Counted from the first letter of the stretch, positions 17,886-27,482 are shown. The stretch is DNA of 64,000 nucleotides from JAAYUD01 sp041907665 (GCA_041907665.1 JAYRGW010000010.1:12051-76050), one strand, 5' to 3'. Numbers and translations: made by a program. The notes: generated by a model not told the origin, from the sequence alone.

Positions 17886-19394
17886 ATGTTACGAAAGATA
17901 AGAATCACACTCGAAATCATATTTTTTGTATTTATCACGTTGTTATTTCTTGATTTCACAGGGATTATACGGACCTATTTCAGTTGGATGGCAAAGATTC
18001 AACTTTTGCCAGCTATCTTGGCGGTAAATGTTGTTACTGTCATAGTACTATTGGTCTTAACACTACTGTTCGGACGCATCTATTGTTCGATTATTTGTCC
18101 TTTAGGTGCTTTCCAAGATATTATCTCGCATATCCGTGGCAAGATAAAACGCAACCGCTTCTTCTTTTCGAGTGAAAAGAAGATTTTGCGAAGCCTCGTT
18201 CTCATTGCATTCATTATATTGTTAGTTGCAGGTTTCGGATCCATTGCCGGACTTATAGAACCCTATAGTGCATACGGCAGGATCGCTTCAAACATATTCG
18301 GCCCCATCTATCAATTTGGAAACGATTTCTTAGCATATATTGCCGAGAGATTGAACAGCTATGCTTTCTATCAGGCTCATTATGTATGGTTGAAAAGTAT
18401 CATACCTCTATTGATCGCGGTACTGACGATAATTACCGTGGGAGTACTGGCTGCCCGAAACGGCCGTACATACTGCAACACGATTTGTCCGGTAGGAACA
18501 CTCCTCGGATTCGTTTCGCGTTTTTCTCTCTTCAAGATAAGTATTGATACTACAAGATGCAACAGCTGCCAGCTTTGCGCTAAGAACTGCAAATCGTCGT
18601 GCATCAATAGCGACACACACGAAATAGACTATAGTCGATGTGTAGTGTGTATGAATTGTACAGGAAAATGCCACAAGAATGCCATTCAATACAAATTCAT
18701 GCCATCGAAAAGTATTAAAGTTGAGAAAAAGAAAACAATCGAAGAACATATAAAAACAGACGCTGAGGCTTCTCGTCGCACATTTTTGAGTATGGCGGGT
18801 ATAGTAACTGTTGCAACTGCCATAAAAGCACAGAAAAAGAATATTGATGGCGGTTTGGCCGCAATAAAAAATAAAGAAGTGCCTCATCGCAAGACAGAAC
18901 TCGTTCCTCCTGGTTCATTTAGCGCCGCTCATCTGGCCGAACATTGTACGGCATGTCAGTTGTGCATTTCAGAATGTCCCAATCAGGTATTGCATCCTTC
19001 AAATGGACTATCGACATTAATGCAGCCAGAAATGCAATTTAAAGATGGTGCTTGCCGTCCGGAGTGCACACGATGCTCGCACGTATGTCCCACTGGAGCG
19101 ATTCGCCCAATAACTCGTGCCGAGAAATCGTCTATTCAAATAGGACATGCCGTATGGATAGGCAAGAACTGTTTGATCAATACAGACGGTATCACCTGCG
19201 GAAACTGCGCTCGCCATTGTCCGAATGGCGCGATTCAAATGATGATGAAAAACCCTAACGACGACTATTCGCCCAAGATACCCGTTGTGGATACGACCCG
19301 TTGCATCGGTTGCGGTATGTGCGAATCGGTTTGTCCTGCGCGTCCTTTTAGTGCCATCTATGTAGAAGGACACTTAGTACATAAACACATTTAG
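17886..19394 (+). CDS. Membrane polyferredoxin, NapH-NapG-like fusion
   Basis: A 502-residue protein. Residues 1-215 are a NapH/YccM-like membrane domain with about five helices and the paired CxxxCP motifs C67/C71 and C197/C201. Two 4Fe-4S motifs follow (C225-C235 and C252-C262). At 297-298 an internal twin-arginine motif with hydrophobic stretch (SRRTFLSMAGIVTVATAI) precedes four more clusters (C354-364, C390-401, C429-445, C473-483), the layout of a NapG/MauM ferredoxin. It therefore looks like NapH joined to NapG. By analogy it moves quinol electrons across the membrane, here probably to the exported aldo/keto reductase encoded just upstream. Confidence 0.9.
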   Translation: MLRKIRITLEIIFFVFITLLFLDFTGIIRTYFSWMAKIQLLPAILAVNVVTVIVLLVLTLLFGRIYCSIICPLGAFQDIISHIRGKIKRNRFFFSSEKKILRSLVLIAFIILLVAGFGSIAGLIEPYSAYGRIASNIFGPIYQFGNDFLAYIAERLNSYAFYQAHYVWLKSIIPLLIAVLTIITVGVLAARNGRTYCNTICPVGTLLGFVSRFSLFKISIDTTRCNSCQLCAKNCKSSCINSDTHEIDYSRCVVCMNCTGKCHKNAIQYKFMPSKSIKVEKKKTIEEHIKTDAEASRRTFLSMAGIVTVATAIKAQKKNIDGGLAAIKNKEVPHRKTELVPPGSFSAAHLAEHCTACQLCISECPNQVLHPSNGLSTLMQPEMQFKDGACRPECTRCSHVCPTGAIRPITRAEKSSIQIGHAVWIGKNCLINTDGITCGNCARHCPNGAIQMMMKNPNDDYSPKIPVVDTTRCIGCGMCESVCPARPFSAIYVEGHLVHKHI

Positions 19395-20137
19395 CGTTCT
19401 TCTCGCTGTTTAAGTATTTGTTTCAATTCTACAGCATCCTCAAAATAGCCATCGAGTATGCTGTAGAATTTTTCGTTATGCCCCCTTACTATGAGATGAG
19501 TCAATTCGTGTGCCACCACATATTCGATACAACGCAAGGGTTTCATTGCTAGATTGATGCTAAAATGAACATGGTGAGTACGTACGTTGCAACTCCCCCA
19601 CAATGTTTGAGCCTGATTGACCTGGACATGGTATACCTTAACCTTTAGTATATTCTCCCACTTGGTCACGAGAGGTGGAAGAATGACATACAACTGCCTA
19701 CGATACCATTCACGCATCAATGCTTTTCTCATTTCGGCAGTATATTGAGGTCTACAATAGATATTGATTTTTTCGTCTTCAACCTCAATTTTGGGAGGTT
19801 TTTCTCTATTCATAACACACAACGTATACGTATTTCCTAAAAAGGAAACCGTATCTCCCGTCAGAAACTCTTTATCATCGACCTGAATCAGCTTCTCCAT
19901 TCTTGCTTTATTCGCTCTGATCCAATCTATTTTACTGACCAAGAAGTCTTTTATCTGTTTATCGGTCATAATTGCCGGAGCTGATAAATGAATCCGGGCA
20001 TTGTCTTTCGATATTGACAATCGGATTGTTTTAATCAATTTACGTTCAACTTCAACAACAAAATCATCCAATTGCAATGCAAACTTCTTATTATAATGCA
20101 ACGAATTTATATCGGCTATTTGTTTTTTACGAACCAT
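19391..20137 (-). CDS. YgjP-type (DUF45, M48-like) zinc metallopeptidase
   Basis: A 248-residue cytosolic protein of the YgjP/WLM-like family. The zinc site HELTHL is near the C-terminus, preceded by the family motif LWGSCN and followed by GHNEKFYSIL. Function of the family is poorly known. I use ATG 20137 (start MVRKKQIADI): a longer frame exists only with a TTG at 20167, which lies upstream of the -7 box at 20157-20164 and so cannot be in the transcript. The last 4 bases overlap the convergent polyferredoxin gene. Confidence 0.87.
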   Translation of the reverse strand: MVRKKQIADINSLHYNKKFALQLDDFVVEVERKLIKTIRLSISKDNARIHLSAPAIMTDKQIKDFLVSKIDWIRANKARMEKLIQVDDKEFLTGDTVSFLGNTYTLCVMNREKPPKIEVEDEKINIYCRPQYTAEMRKALMREWYRRQLYVILPPLVTKWENILKVKVYHVQVNQAQTLWGSCNVRTHHVHFSINLAMKPLRCIEYVVAHELTHLIVRGHNEKFYSILDGYFEDAVELKQILKQREER

Positions 20138-20156
20138 TAAGTATACTTTATGAATA

Positions 20157-20164
20157 CAAAGATA
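20157..20164 (-). promoter_or_regulatory. -7 promoter box of the metallopeptidase gene
   Basis: Reverse-strand TATCTTTG fits TAnnTTTG, 20 bases before the ATG at 20137. It decides the start codon. Confidence 0.5.
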
Positions 20165-20256
20165 CAAATTAGAACATTAGCATCCATCAAAAAGCACTGA
20201 TAATGCATCTTTGGGCATTCATTCATTACAAAAAGACAACGTCTATATCCTACTAA

Positions 20257-20336
20257 TTTGTCGTATGTTAGTTTTTTCAGTGACGTCCATACGTTTTCAG
20301 AAAAACATAAGGACGTTATCATTTTTAGGTCCATAT
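20257..20336. repeat. Repeat family A, copy 1 (degenerate)
   Basis: A diverged copy of the hairpin repeat also present at 46394-46476 and 63523-63605. It keeps TTGTCGTATGTTAGTTTTTT, GTGACGTCC, the inner AACATAAGGACG and the right flank ATTTTTAGG, in the same orientation as copy 2. The right arm of the hairpin is no longer intact. Confidence 0.8.
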
Positions 20337-20497
20337 GTGGTTTTATGATCTCATAGTAGAGTAGATGTCATTCGGTAAATACCAATGAATGGGAATAATA
20401 AATATTGTGAACGACTGGATTATTCAATAGCTTTTATTTCTGTTTGGTACACCTTTTGTTTTATATTAATCAAATAGGCAACATGATAGATTTTATA
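20337..20497. other. Leader region of clpC, nothing further recognised
   Basis: Between repeat A copy 1 and the clpC -7 box I see no ORF with coding character, RNA gene or terminator. Confidence 0.4.
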
Positions 20498-20505
20498 TAT
20501 ATTTG
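20498..20505 (+). promoter_or_regulatory. -7 promoter box of clpC
   Basis: TATATTTG fits TAnnTTTG, 41 bases before the ATG at 20546. I see no CIRCE-like inverted repeat of the HrcA type near it. Confidence 0.5.
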
Positions 20506-20545
20506 TTGCGAGTTTCGAAACAAATAAGTAGAAAGGAAAATAATT

Positions 20546-23146
20546 ATGATTACTCAATTTTCAGAAAGCGTCTCTGAAGTGATTAATTTCAGTAAAGAAG
20601 AAGCTAACAGACTGCAAAATCCATACATAGAGCCAGAGCACCTCTTGCTCGGTCTCATTCGATATAATAGTGGTATTGCCATCCAACTCTTATTAGCACT
20701 TAATATTGATTTGGATAGTCTGAAAACGGAATTGGAAGATTATTTAAGACAAAAGAAAGATCCATCTTTTGATTCGGATAACGACTTGCAATTTTCGGAG
20801 ACTTCGTCGCAGATTATTAAATTAAGCATTTTAGAAGCGAGCTTCGCGCAACAGCGCATTGCAAACACCGAACATATTTTGCTTGCCATATTAAAAGAAG
20901 AAAACAATGTGGCAGCTCAAATATTAATTCAAAATGGTGCAACTTATAAAAAGATTCTGAGCATGCTACCCTCACGCCCCAATATCAATACATTATTGGC
21001 TACTGATAACAAAGACAAGGATGAAGATGGAACAGACGATGATTTTGAAGTGGTATCAAACTCTAATGATGAAGAAGAGGAGATAAACGTAGATACATCT
21101 GTGACTACCCCTATTCAAAAGACTCCATTCCTTGACAAATTTGGAATCGATATGACCAAAAATGCAACTGAGGGTAAATATGATCCTGTCGTTGGGCGCG
21201 AAAAAGAGATCTTGCGCTTGGAACAAATTTTGTGCCGACGCAAGAAGAACAACCCGATACTTATTGGAGAACCTGGAGTTGGAAAGTCCGCAATAGTAGA
21301 GGGATTGGCTCAGCAAATTGTAGAAAAGAAAATATCACATGTACTATTCAACAAACGCATAGTACAGTTGGATATGGCTACTGTCGTTGCAGGTACCAAA
21401 TATAGAGGACAGTTTGAAGAACGCATGCAAGGGCTGATGAAAGAGCTTCAACAAAATGAAGATATCATCTTGTTTATTGACGAGATACACACTATTATCG
21501 GCGCAGGATCGGCTCCTGGTACAATGGATGCAGCAAATATTCTGAAACCTTCTTTGGCACGTGGCGATATGCAGTGCATCGGAGCTACTACGATAGACGA
21601 ATATCGTAAGAATATTGAAAAAGATGGCGCACTAGACCGCCGTTTCCAAAAGGTATTGGTCAACCCGACGACACCCGAAGAGACGCTTCAAATAATGAAC
21701 AATATCAAAACACGGTATGAAGATCATCACAACGTGTATTATACGGACGAAGCTTTAGAGGCCTGTGTCAAATTGACAAATAGATATATATCAGATCGTA
21801 ATTTGCCGGACAAAGCAATAGATGCTCTCGACGAAGCCGGTTCGAGAATACATATAACAAATGTGCTCATCCCTACTGAAATAGAGCAACAACGAGAGGC
21901 TATCACCGAAATGCAAGAAAAAAAGAAAGCAGCTGTCAAATCTCAGAACTTTGAATTGGCAGCCAGTTATCGCGATAAAGAACGCAAATTGGAGCTTCAA
22001 TTGGCTAATATGCAGAAAGAATGGGAGAATAAATTGAAAGGACAACGCAAAACCGTAACTGCAGATGATATTGCAGATGTGGTTTCGGCAATGTCGGGCA
22101 TACCAGTTCAACGTATAGCGCAAAGTGAAGGATTACGATTGACAAACTTGAAAAAGCAGCTTCAATCTGTCATTGTGGCTCAAGACAAAGCGATAGACAA
22201 AACGGTGAAAGCAATAATGAGAAACAGAGTCGGCTTAAAAGATCCAAGCAAACCGATTGGAACATTCATGTTTCTTGGTCCGACCGGAGTGGGTAAAACA
22301 TATTTGACCAAAGAATTGGCTAAATACATGTTTGGCTCGGAAGATGCTTTAATCCGTATAGATATGAGTGAGTATATGGAGAAGTATGCTGTATCAAGAC
22401 TCATCGGAGCGCCTCCCGGATATGTGGGTTATGATGAAGGTGGCCAATTGACGGAAAAAGTGAAACGCCGTCCATATTCGATCGTGCTTTTTGATGAAAT
22501 AGAGAAAGCCCATCCAGACGTATTCAACCTACTGCTTCAGATAATGGATGAAGGGAGACTCACCGACAGTTATGGGGTAACAATTGATTTCAAAAACACA
22601 ATCATTATAATGACCTCGAATGTGGGTACTCGTCAAATGAGGGAATTCGGAAAAGGTATAGGTTTCTCGACCTCTTCTTCGATAAGCGATCAGGAATTGT
22701 CTAGGAACTATATACAGAAAGCTTTAAACAAAACTTTCGCTCCCGAATTTATCAACCGAATTGACGAAATCATCACTTTCGACCAATTATCGAAAGAAGC
22801 CATTTTGAAGATTGTCGATATAGAGCTGGATATTTTATTCAAACGCATAGAGACACTTAAATACAAAGTGATTGTAGACGATGCTGCCAAATTGTTCTTG
22901 GCAGATAAAGGATACGATGTACAATTTGGCGCTCGCCCTCTGAAACGCGTCATTCAAAATTACATCGAAGACAATATTTCCGAAGCAATCATCTCTGGGC
23001 AGGCTAAAGAAGGAGACAGTATTTTAATCACTCACAAAGAGAACGACGAAGATCTCTCATTGTCGGTAATGAACGCTAAGACCTTGCCTTTACCTACAAG
23101 GAAAAGAGCAGTAAAATCTGCCGACAAAGGAGAAACTAAAGTTTAA
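20546..23146 (+). CDS. clpC: ClpC-type ATP-dependent Clp protease ATP-binding subunit
   Basis: An 866-residue class I Hsp100 unfoldase. It has the double Clp N domain (about 1-145), an acidic linker, AAA+ domain 1 with Walker A GEPGVGKSA, a UVR-type middle segment (VKSQNFELAASYRDKE) that marks ClpC rather than ClpB or ClpA, AAA+ domain 2 with GPTGVGKT, and the C-terminal small domain (DVQFGARPLKRVIQNYIED). The tripeptide IGF in GKGIGFSTS is the usual ClpP-docking loop, so it should feed substrates to ClpP. It is followed by its own terminator and htpG, giving a proteostasis pair. Confidence 0.94.
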   Translation: MITQFSESVSEVINFSKEEANRLQNPYIEPEHLLLGLIRYNSGIAIQLLLALNIDLDSLKTELEDYLRQKKDPSFDSDNDLQFSETSSQIIKLSILEASFAQQRIANTEHILLAILKEENNVAAQILIQNGATYKKILSMLPSRPNINTLLATDNKDKDEDGTDDDFEVVSNSNDEEEEINVDTSVTTPIQKTPFLDKFGIDMTKNATEGKYDPVVGREKEILRLEQILCRRKKNNPILIGEPGVGKSAIVEGLAQQIVEKKISHVLFNKRIVQLDMATVVAGTKYRGQFEERMQGLMKELQQNEDIILFIDEIHTIIGAGSAPGTMDAANILKPSLARGDMQCIGATTIDEYRKNIEKDGALDRRFQKVLVNPTTPEETLQIMNNIKTRYEDHHNVYYTDEALEACVKLTNRYISDRNLPDKAIDALDEAGSRIHITNVLIPTEIEQQREAITEMQEKKKAAVKSQNFELAASYRDKERKLELQLANMQKEWENKLKGQRKTVTADDIADVVSAMSGIPVQRIAQSEGLRLTNLKKQLQSVIVAQDKAIDKTVKAIMRNRVGLKDPSKPIGTFMFLGPTGVGKTYLTKELAKYMFGSEDALIRIDMSEYMEKYAVSRLIGAPPGYVGYDEGGQLTEKVKRRPYSIVLFDEIEKAHPDVFNLLLQIMDEGRLTDSYGVTIDFKNTIIIMTSNVGTRQMREFGKGIGFSTSSSISDQELSRNYIQKALNKTFAPEFINRIDEIITFDQLSKEAILKIVDIELDILFKRIETLKYKVIVDDAAKLFLADKGYDVQFGARPLKRVIQNYIEDNISEAIISGQAKEGDSILITHKENDEDLSLSVMNAKTLPLPTRKRAVKSADKGETKV

Positions 23147-23165
23147 TATAGATTTATTAACTTTT

Positions 23166-23200
23166 TAATGCCAGACTATTAATAGTCTGGCATTTTTTTT
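23166..23200 (+). terminator. Rho-independent terminator after clpC
   Basis: ATGCCAGACTATT and AATAGTCTGGCAT form an almost loop-free long stem followed by a run of eight T. Transcription of htpG therefore needs its own promoter. Confidence 0.9.
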
Positions 23201-23253
23201 GTTATTTAATCTATGAAATATTTTTTGAATAACGATTTAAAATAAATAGTATT

Positions 23254-25299
23254 ATGCAAAAAGGTAATATTGGAGTCACAACCGAGAATATATTTCCGGT
23301 TATTAAAAAATTCTTGTACAGTGATCATGAAATTTTCCTCCGTGAAATAGTATCTAATGCTGTTGATGCCACTCAAAAGCTCAAGACATTGATTTCGAAT
23401 GGCGAATGCAAACAAGAAGCAGGCGATTTGACCGTTCATGTTTCTTTGGGCAAAGATACGATTACTATTTCTGATAGAGGTATTGGTCTGACTGCAGAAG
23501 AAATTGATAAATACATCAATCAAATAGCTTTTTCTGGCGCCAATGATTTCTTGGAAAAATATAAAAAAGATGCCAATGCCATTATCGGTCATTTCGGACT
23601 AGGTTTTTATTCTGCATTCATGGTCTCTAAAAAAGTAGATATCATTACAAAGTCATACAAAGACGATGCGAAAGCAGTAAAATGGTCATGCGACGGGAGC
23701 CCTTCCTACACTATAGAAGATGCTGATAAAGCAGATCGAGGTACAGATATTGTACTTCATATAGACGATGATTGCAAAGAATTTCTAAGTGAAAACAAAA
23801 TTGAGGAATTACTAAAGAAATACTGTCATTTCCTTCCTGTTTCTATTGCTTTTGGCAAAAAGAAAGATTGGAAAGATGGCAAGCAAGTAGAGACAGATGA
23901 AGATAATATTATCAATGATATCAGCCCGTTATGGTGCCGCAAGCCAATAGACCTGAAAGACGAGGATTATAAAAAATTCTATAAAGAGCTATATCCAATG
24001 TCTGAGGATCCATTGTTCTGGATTCATCTAAATGTAGATTATCCTTTTCATCTGACAGGTATTCTTTATTTTCCCAAAATAAAATCAAATATTGACTTAC
24101 AGAAAAACAAGATTCAACTATATTGCAATCAAGTATTTGTAACTGATTCGGTAGAAAATATCGTTCCTGAGTTTCTAACGCTTCTACACGGTGTGATCGA
24201 TTCACCCGATATTCCACTAAACGTATCGCGTTCGTACTTGCAAAGTGATGCTAACGTTAAGAAGATTTCAACATACATCACCAAGAAAGTAGCTGATCGC
24301 CTATTGTCTATCTTCAAAGAAGACCGCAAACAATTCGAAGAAAAATGGAATGACTTAAAAATATTTATCGATTATGGAATGCTCTCTAGAGATGACTTCT
24401 ACGATAAAGCAAAAGATTTCTTTCTCTTCAACGATACAGACGACAGAAAGTTCACAATCGAAGAATACGAAAAGCTGGTCAAAGATAATCAGAAAGATAA
24501 AAACGGAGATATCATCTACTTGTATGCCAACAACAAAGACGAACAATATTCGTTCATCGAAGCAGCCAAGAACAAAGGCTATAATGTGCTTTTAATGAAT
24601 GGACAGCTAGACGTTGCAATGATCAGCATGTTCGAGCAAAAGCTGACAAAGACTCGCTTCACTCGTGTCGACGGTGATTCGGTAGAGAATCTAATTGTAA
24701 AAGAAGACAAAAAAGTAGATTCTTTGGAAGCCGACAAACAGGAAGAGTTGTCGTCAGCATTCAAAAGCCAACTACCCAAAATAGATAAGGCAGATTTCAA
24801 TATAGGAATTCAAGCGTTGGGTGAAAACACCTCTCCTATTATGATAACTCAAAGCGAATATATGCGCCGTATGAAAGAGATGGCAAATATTCAGCAAGGT
24901 ATGAGTTTCTATGGAGAGATGCCCGATATGTTCAACGTAATTTTGAATTCGGATCATAAGTTGATCAAGATAATATTGGAAGATGAAGAAAAGACCTGCA
25001 AAGAAGCAACATCTCCAATACAAACAGAGATGAATGATGTAGATAAACAACGCTGTGAGCTGCGCAAAAATCACGAAGGAAAGAAAGACGAAGAAATTCC
25101 AACGACAGAGAAAGATCAGCTCAAAGAGCTAGACAATCACTACAGCGAATTGAAGAAAAAGAAAGAAGCGATATACAGCGATTATGCGGGCACAAACAAG
25201 GTCATTAAGCAATTAATAGACTTAGCATTGTTGCAAAACGGCATGCTCAAAGGAGAAGCACTAAGTAAATTCGTTCAACGTAGCATTGAACTTATCTGA
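23254..25299 (+). CDS. htpG: Molecular chaperone HtpG (Hsp90)
   Basis: A 681-residue Hsp90 homologue. The N-terminal GHKL ATPase is clear: the helix with EIVSNAVDATQKL, ISDRGIGLTAEEID, and the lid region GHFGLGFYSAFMV. The middle domain carries PLNVSRSYLQ with the catalytic arginine. The C-terminal dimerisation domain is present, with a charged, helical insert (about 600-635) that is long for enterobacterial HtpG but usual in Bacteroidota. It is cytosolic. Near-consensus promoter bases (TTTG, then TATTTTTTG) lie in the short gap after the clpC terminator. Confidence 0.96.
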   Translation: MQKGNIGVTTENIFPVIKKFLYSDHEIFLREIVSNAVDATQKLKTLISNGECKQEAGDLTVHVSLGKDTITISDRGIGLTAEEIDKYINQIAFSGANDFLEKYKKDANAIIGHFGLGFYSAFMVSKKVDIITKSYKDDAKAVKWSCDGSPSYTIEDADKADRGTDIVLHIDDDCKEFLSENKIEELLKKYCHFLPVSIAFGKKKDWKDGKQVETDEDNIINDISPLWCRKPIDLKDEDYKKFYKELYPMSEDPLFWIHLNVDYPFHLTGILYFPKIKSNIDLQKNKIQLYCNQVFVTDSVENIVPEFLTLLHGVIDSPDIPLNVSRSYLQSDANVKKISTYITKKVADRLLSIFKEDRKQFEEKWNDLKIFIDYGMLSRDDFYDKAKDFFLFNDTDDRKFTIEEYEKLVKDNQKDKNGDIIYLYANNKDEQYSFIEAAKNKGYNVLLMNGQLDVAMISMFEQKLTKTRFTRVDGDSVENLIVKEDKKVDSLEADKQEELSSAFKSQLPKIDKADFNIGIQALGENTSPIMITQSEYMRRMKEMANIQQGMSFYGEMPDMFNVILNSDHKLIKIILEDEEKTCKEATSPIQTEMNDVDKQRCELRKNHEGKKDEEIPTTEKDQLKELDNHYSELKKKKEAIYSDYAGTNKVIKQLIDLALLQNGMLKGEALSKFVQRSIELI

Positions 25300-25318
25300 C
25301 ATAACTATATAAAGCATT

Positions 25319-25355
25319 CTGAGCGGGAATGGCAATTCTGTCATTCTCGCTTTTT
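25319..25355 (+). terminator. Rho-independent terminator after htpG
   Basis: GAGCGGGAATG pairs with CATTCTCGCT (one G-T pair) across a short loop, followed by TTTTT. Confidence 0.75.
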
Positions 25356-25366
25356 AATTTCATTAC

Positions 25367-26119
25367 TCAGAATGCAGCAACGGCCCTTATCGAACAAGCA
25401 TAATTTTTATCATAACTATTGATATTACCTGCACGGAGCACTACCACCCACGCACCACGAAAACTCTTCGAAGATGACGACCAATACATCGTAGGGGCTA
25501 AACCTATTTTCTCATCTAGATTTCGTTGTGCTCTTTTCATATCATTAAAATTGCCATCGACAAGTATCTTTACATGACCGAGATTCTCAATGATATCATA
25601 CCACTGTCCAATACTAGGCAAGTACCAATCACTGATCTTGGATTTCAGCAACAGATTTTCTCTAAAATTATAATAATGAGCTACACCAAACGCATTATTA
25701 TCTGTCGACACCCAATTATTCCAAATGGCATGACTGTAACCATATCCGTTTTTGTCTGCTCTACAATCTTCTATGGTAGCAGTTTGTGAACAGCATTTAG
25801 AGCATTCAGCGTCTAGAGACATCCAACGGTAGCCTTGTCCTTTTTCAGCATCTACTAAAGCAACAATCTGCCCATGAGTCCAGCCTTTAGCACGCTCTAT
25901 ATCTGTCGTTTTCAAACTAAAAACAACGCCTATACACTGCTTCTTCTCAGATAACTCGTGAGAGATAGTACCATCAGCAAAATAATAATCACCAATCTGA
26001 ACATCTGAGTAATCTATAAATTCATTTCTATTTGGGGAGGTGTTCTGTCCAGAAAGGTTATTAACAAAGAATAGTATAATACACAATGATAGTATATACA
26101 ACTTAGATTTATTATTCAT
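25367..26119 (-). CDS. Secreted DUF1566 (Lcl C-terminal) domain protein
   Basis: A 250-residue protein with a type I signal peptide (cleavage after LSGQ near residue 25). The C-terminal half has the DUF1566/Lcl pattern: SDWYLPSIGQWYDIIENL, MYWSSSSKS, and the ending YACSIRAVAAF. In Bacteroidota such domains occur on exported proteins, some near fimbrillins; carbohydrate or matrix binding is suspected, not shown. It has four cysteines in or near CSKCCSQTATIEDC. It is monocistronic and converges with htpG. Confidence 0.75.
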   Translation of the reverse strand: MNNKSKLYILSLCIILFFVNNLSGQNTSPNRNEFIDYSDVQIGDYYFADGTISHELSEKKQCIGVVFSLKTTDIERAKGWTHGQIVALVDAEKGQGYRWMSLDAECSKCCSQTATIEDCRADKNGYGYSHAIWNNWVSTDNNAFGVAHYYNFRENLLLKSKISDWYLPSIGQWYDIIENLGHVKILVDGNFNDMKRAQRNLDEKIGLAPTMYWSSSSKSFRGAWVVVLRAGNINSYDKNYACSIRAVAAF

Positions 26120-26294
26120 ATCATATCTTTTTAATGAAATAAAGGCTTAAAATTCTTAGTAATTTTTCCTATCAAATATACAGATGATGCATAAACGATG
26201 TCATACAAATGATATGTTTTACAATTCTAACTGTAACGGCAACTTCCGATTTTTGCGTGTTCTTCTCAAAGCTTTTTTAAACGATTATCCCATC

Positions 26295-26525
26295 TTAATC
26301 AACGATTCTAACAAATCGAGAAAGTTTCAAAGCTTTACTTAATTCGGTTTTAAACGAAGGTTTAAGGTTTGAAGCTTTTATAATATCATTTACCGAATAA
26401 CCTTTTTCCCTTATGTAATTTGAATATTTAATGCCAAACAAATATATTGATGTAACTTTGTATCCATTTTCAGCTTTAGTATACATCCTGAATAGTTCAG
26501 TCCCAAGTTCCTTTAATGTCATCAT
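26295..26525 (-). CDS. Small HTH-like protein
   Basis: A 76-residue protein starting MM at 26525 and preceded by AAAAAGG. The sequence (TELFRMYTKAENGYKVTSIY, then SVNDIIKASNLKPSFKTELS, ending LKLSRFVRIVD) fits a family of short winged-helix/HTH-like proteins often found in mobile or accessory DNA; this is from memory of the pattern. Function is unknown. A promoter cassette shared with the ion-channel gene lies 240 bases upstream (26798-26829), facing this gene. Confidence 0.6.
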   Translation of the reverse strand: MMTLKELGTELFRMYTKAENGYKVTSIYLFGIKYSNYIREKGYSVNDIIKASNLKPSFKTELSKALKLSRFVRIVD

Positions 26526-26765
26526 CCTTTTTATTGATATTTTTACTCTTTTTTATCACGTCATTAAATCTAGATTCTCATCATTAAAACAGAAATTCAT
26601 ATATTGAAATATTCTCGCCAATCTCAAGATGTACAAATAAAATCATACCCATCTCTAAAGACTTCTATTCTTTTGCCACTCAAAAGATTGGCATATCATG
26701 TCCTTATCAATCTTAGATGAGTTGACCGGCACCAATAAAGATTTACCATCATTACTTCCGATACC

Positions 26766-26833
26766 CATTCACAATCCAACGATAAAGATACGAATCTCAA
26801 AGTTATGAATTATGACGATTGAAAACAAATTAA
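26766..26833 (-). promoter_or_regulatory. Repeat family G, copy 1: promoter cassette facing the HTH-like gene
   Basis: A 68-bp stretch closely matches 46209-46276 (roughly 80% or more identity by eye). On the reverse strand both copies carry a textbook Bacteroidota promoter: -33 TTTG (26826-26829), a 20-base spacer, and -7 TAACTTTG (26798-26805). The conserved leader continues into ATTCGTATCTTTATCG. The nearest downstream reverse gene is the HTH-like gene at 26525. Confidence 0.7.
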
Positions 26834-26953
26834 TGCATGAATATTTCACTTATTATATCATTATTATTAACAATACGCCAATAATGCGTGCCAAGATATT
26901 CATCCGAAAAATATCTCTATATAAAGTGGAAAAGTGCTTGTCGTACAATTCTA
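26834..26953. other. Non-coding A+T-rich stretch
   Basis: Between repeat G copy 1 and repeat B copy 1 I see no coding ORF, RNA gene or terminator. Confidence 0.4.
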
Positions 26954-27086
26954 AAAAATCAACCGTATGTTACTGCGGTAACTAACGGATGTTGCACACG
27001 AAACTAACGTTAGTTGTTACGATAACTTCCGTTAGTTACCGCAGTAACATACAGTAGTTATAGCTGCGACATACGTCTGTTTTTTC
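26954..27086. repeat. Repeat family B, copy 1
   Basis: A structured repeat of about 130 bp that recurs in direct orientation at 63634-63765. A perfect 24-bp inverted repeat pairs 26965-26988 with 27029-27052 (core TTACTGCGGTAACTAACGG); the 40-base loop contains the palindrome AACTAACGTTAGTT, so the RNA or single strand could fold into a branched shape. The right end reads GACATACGTCTGTTTTTT. Confidence 0.85.
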
Positions 27087-27360
27087 AAACCTATAAAAAT
27101 CATTGTACATCACTCATTTTTATAAAATCAGGCAACCAATTAGTTGAAAAAACTTCTTTACAATATTTATTATTCAGAATTCAAATATTAAATGCAAATG
27201 TCAGCTAATTATAACAAAGAATTATCCTAACAATTTATCCTTATTCCTTGTATTTTCTTAAACTTAAGCCTTCATTCATTGGTGTTCCTATTTTGTTCTC
27301 AACAAAAATAATCAAATGCCTCCCAAAGCCTCTATATATAGGTACTGTTTTAGAGAAAAA
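27087..27360. other. Intergenic, nothing recognised
   Basis: About 270 bases between repeat B and the tRNA terminator. I see no coding-like ORF or structured element. Confidence 0.4.
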
Positions 27361-27396
27361 CAACAAAAAAGCAGCTACTTTTTATCGTAACTGCTT
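27361..27396 (-). terminator. Terminator downstream of tRNA-Gly
   Basis: On the reverse strand AAGCAGTTAC (27396-27387) pairs with GTAGCTGCTT (27378-27369) with one G-T pair, followed by a T-rich tail. It lies 14 bases past the tRNA 3' end. Confidence 0.75.
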
Positions 27397-27409
27397 GATT
27401 TTCAGTGTG

Positions 27410-27482
27410 AGCGGTAAGCGAGATTCGAACTCGTGACCCTCAGCTTGGGAAGCTGATGCTCTACCAACTGAGCTACTACCGC
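27410..27482 (-). tRNA. tRNA-Gly (anticodon CCC)
   Basis: The reverse strand folds as a tRNA: acceptor GCGGTAG with TTACCGC, D arm GCTCAGTTGGTAGAGC, anticodon arm with stem TCAGC/GCTGA and loop TTCCCAA (anticodon CCC), and T loop TTCGAAT. The gene does not encode CCA. It reads GGG glycine codons. Confidence 0.95.

Noticed and set aside
20138..20167. Longer start (TTG) of the metallopeptidase gene
   Set aside because: The TTG is upstream of the -7 box at 20157-20164, so it would not be in the mRNA.
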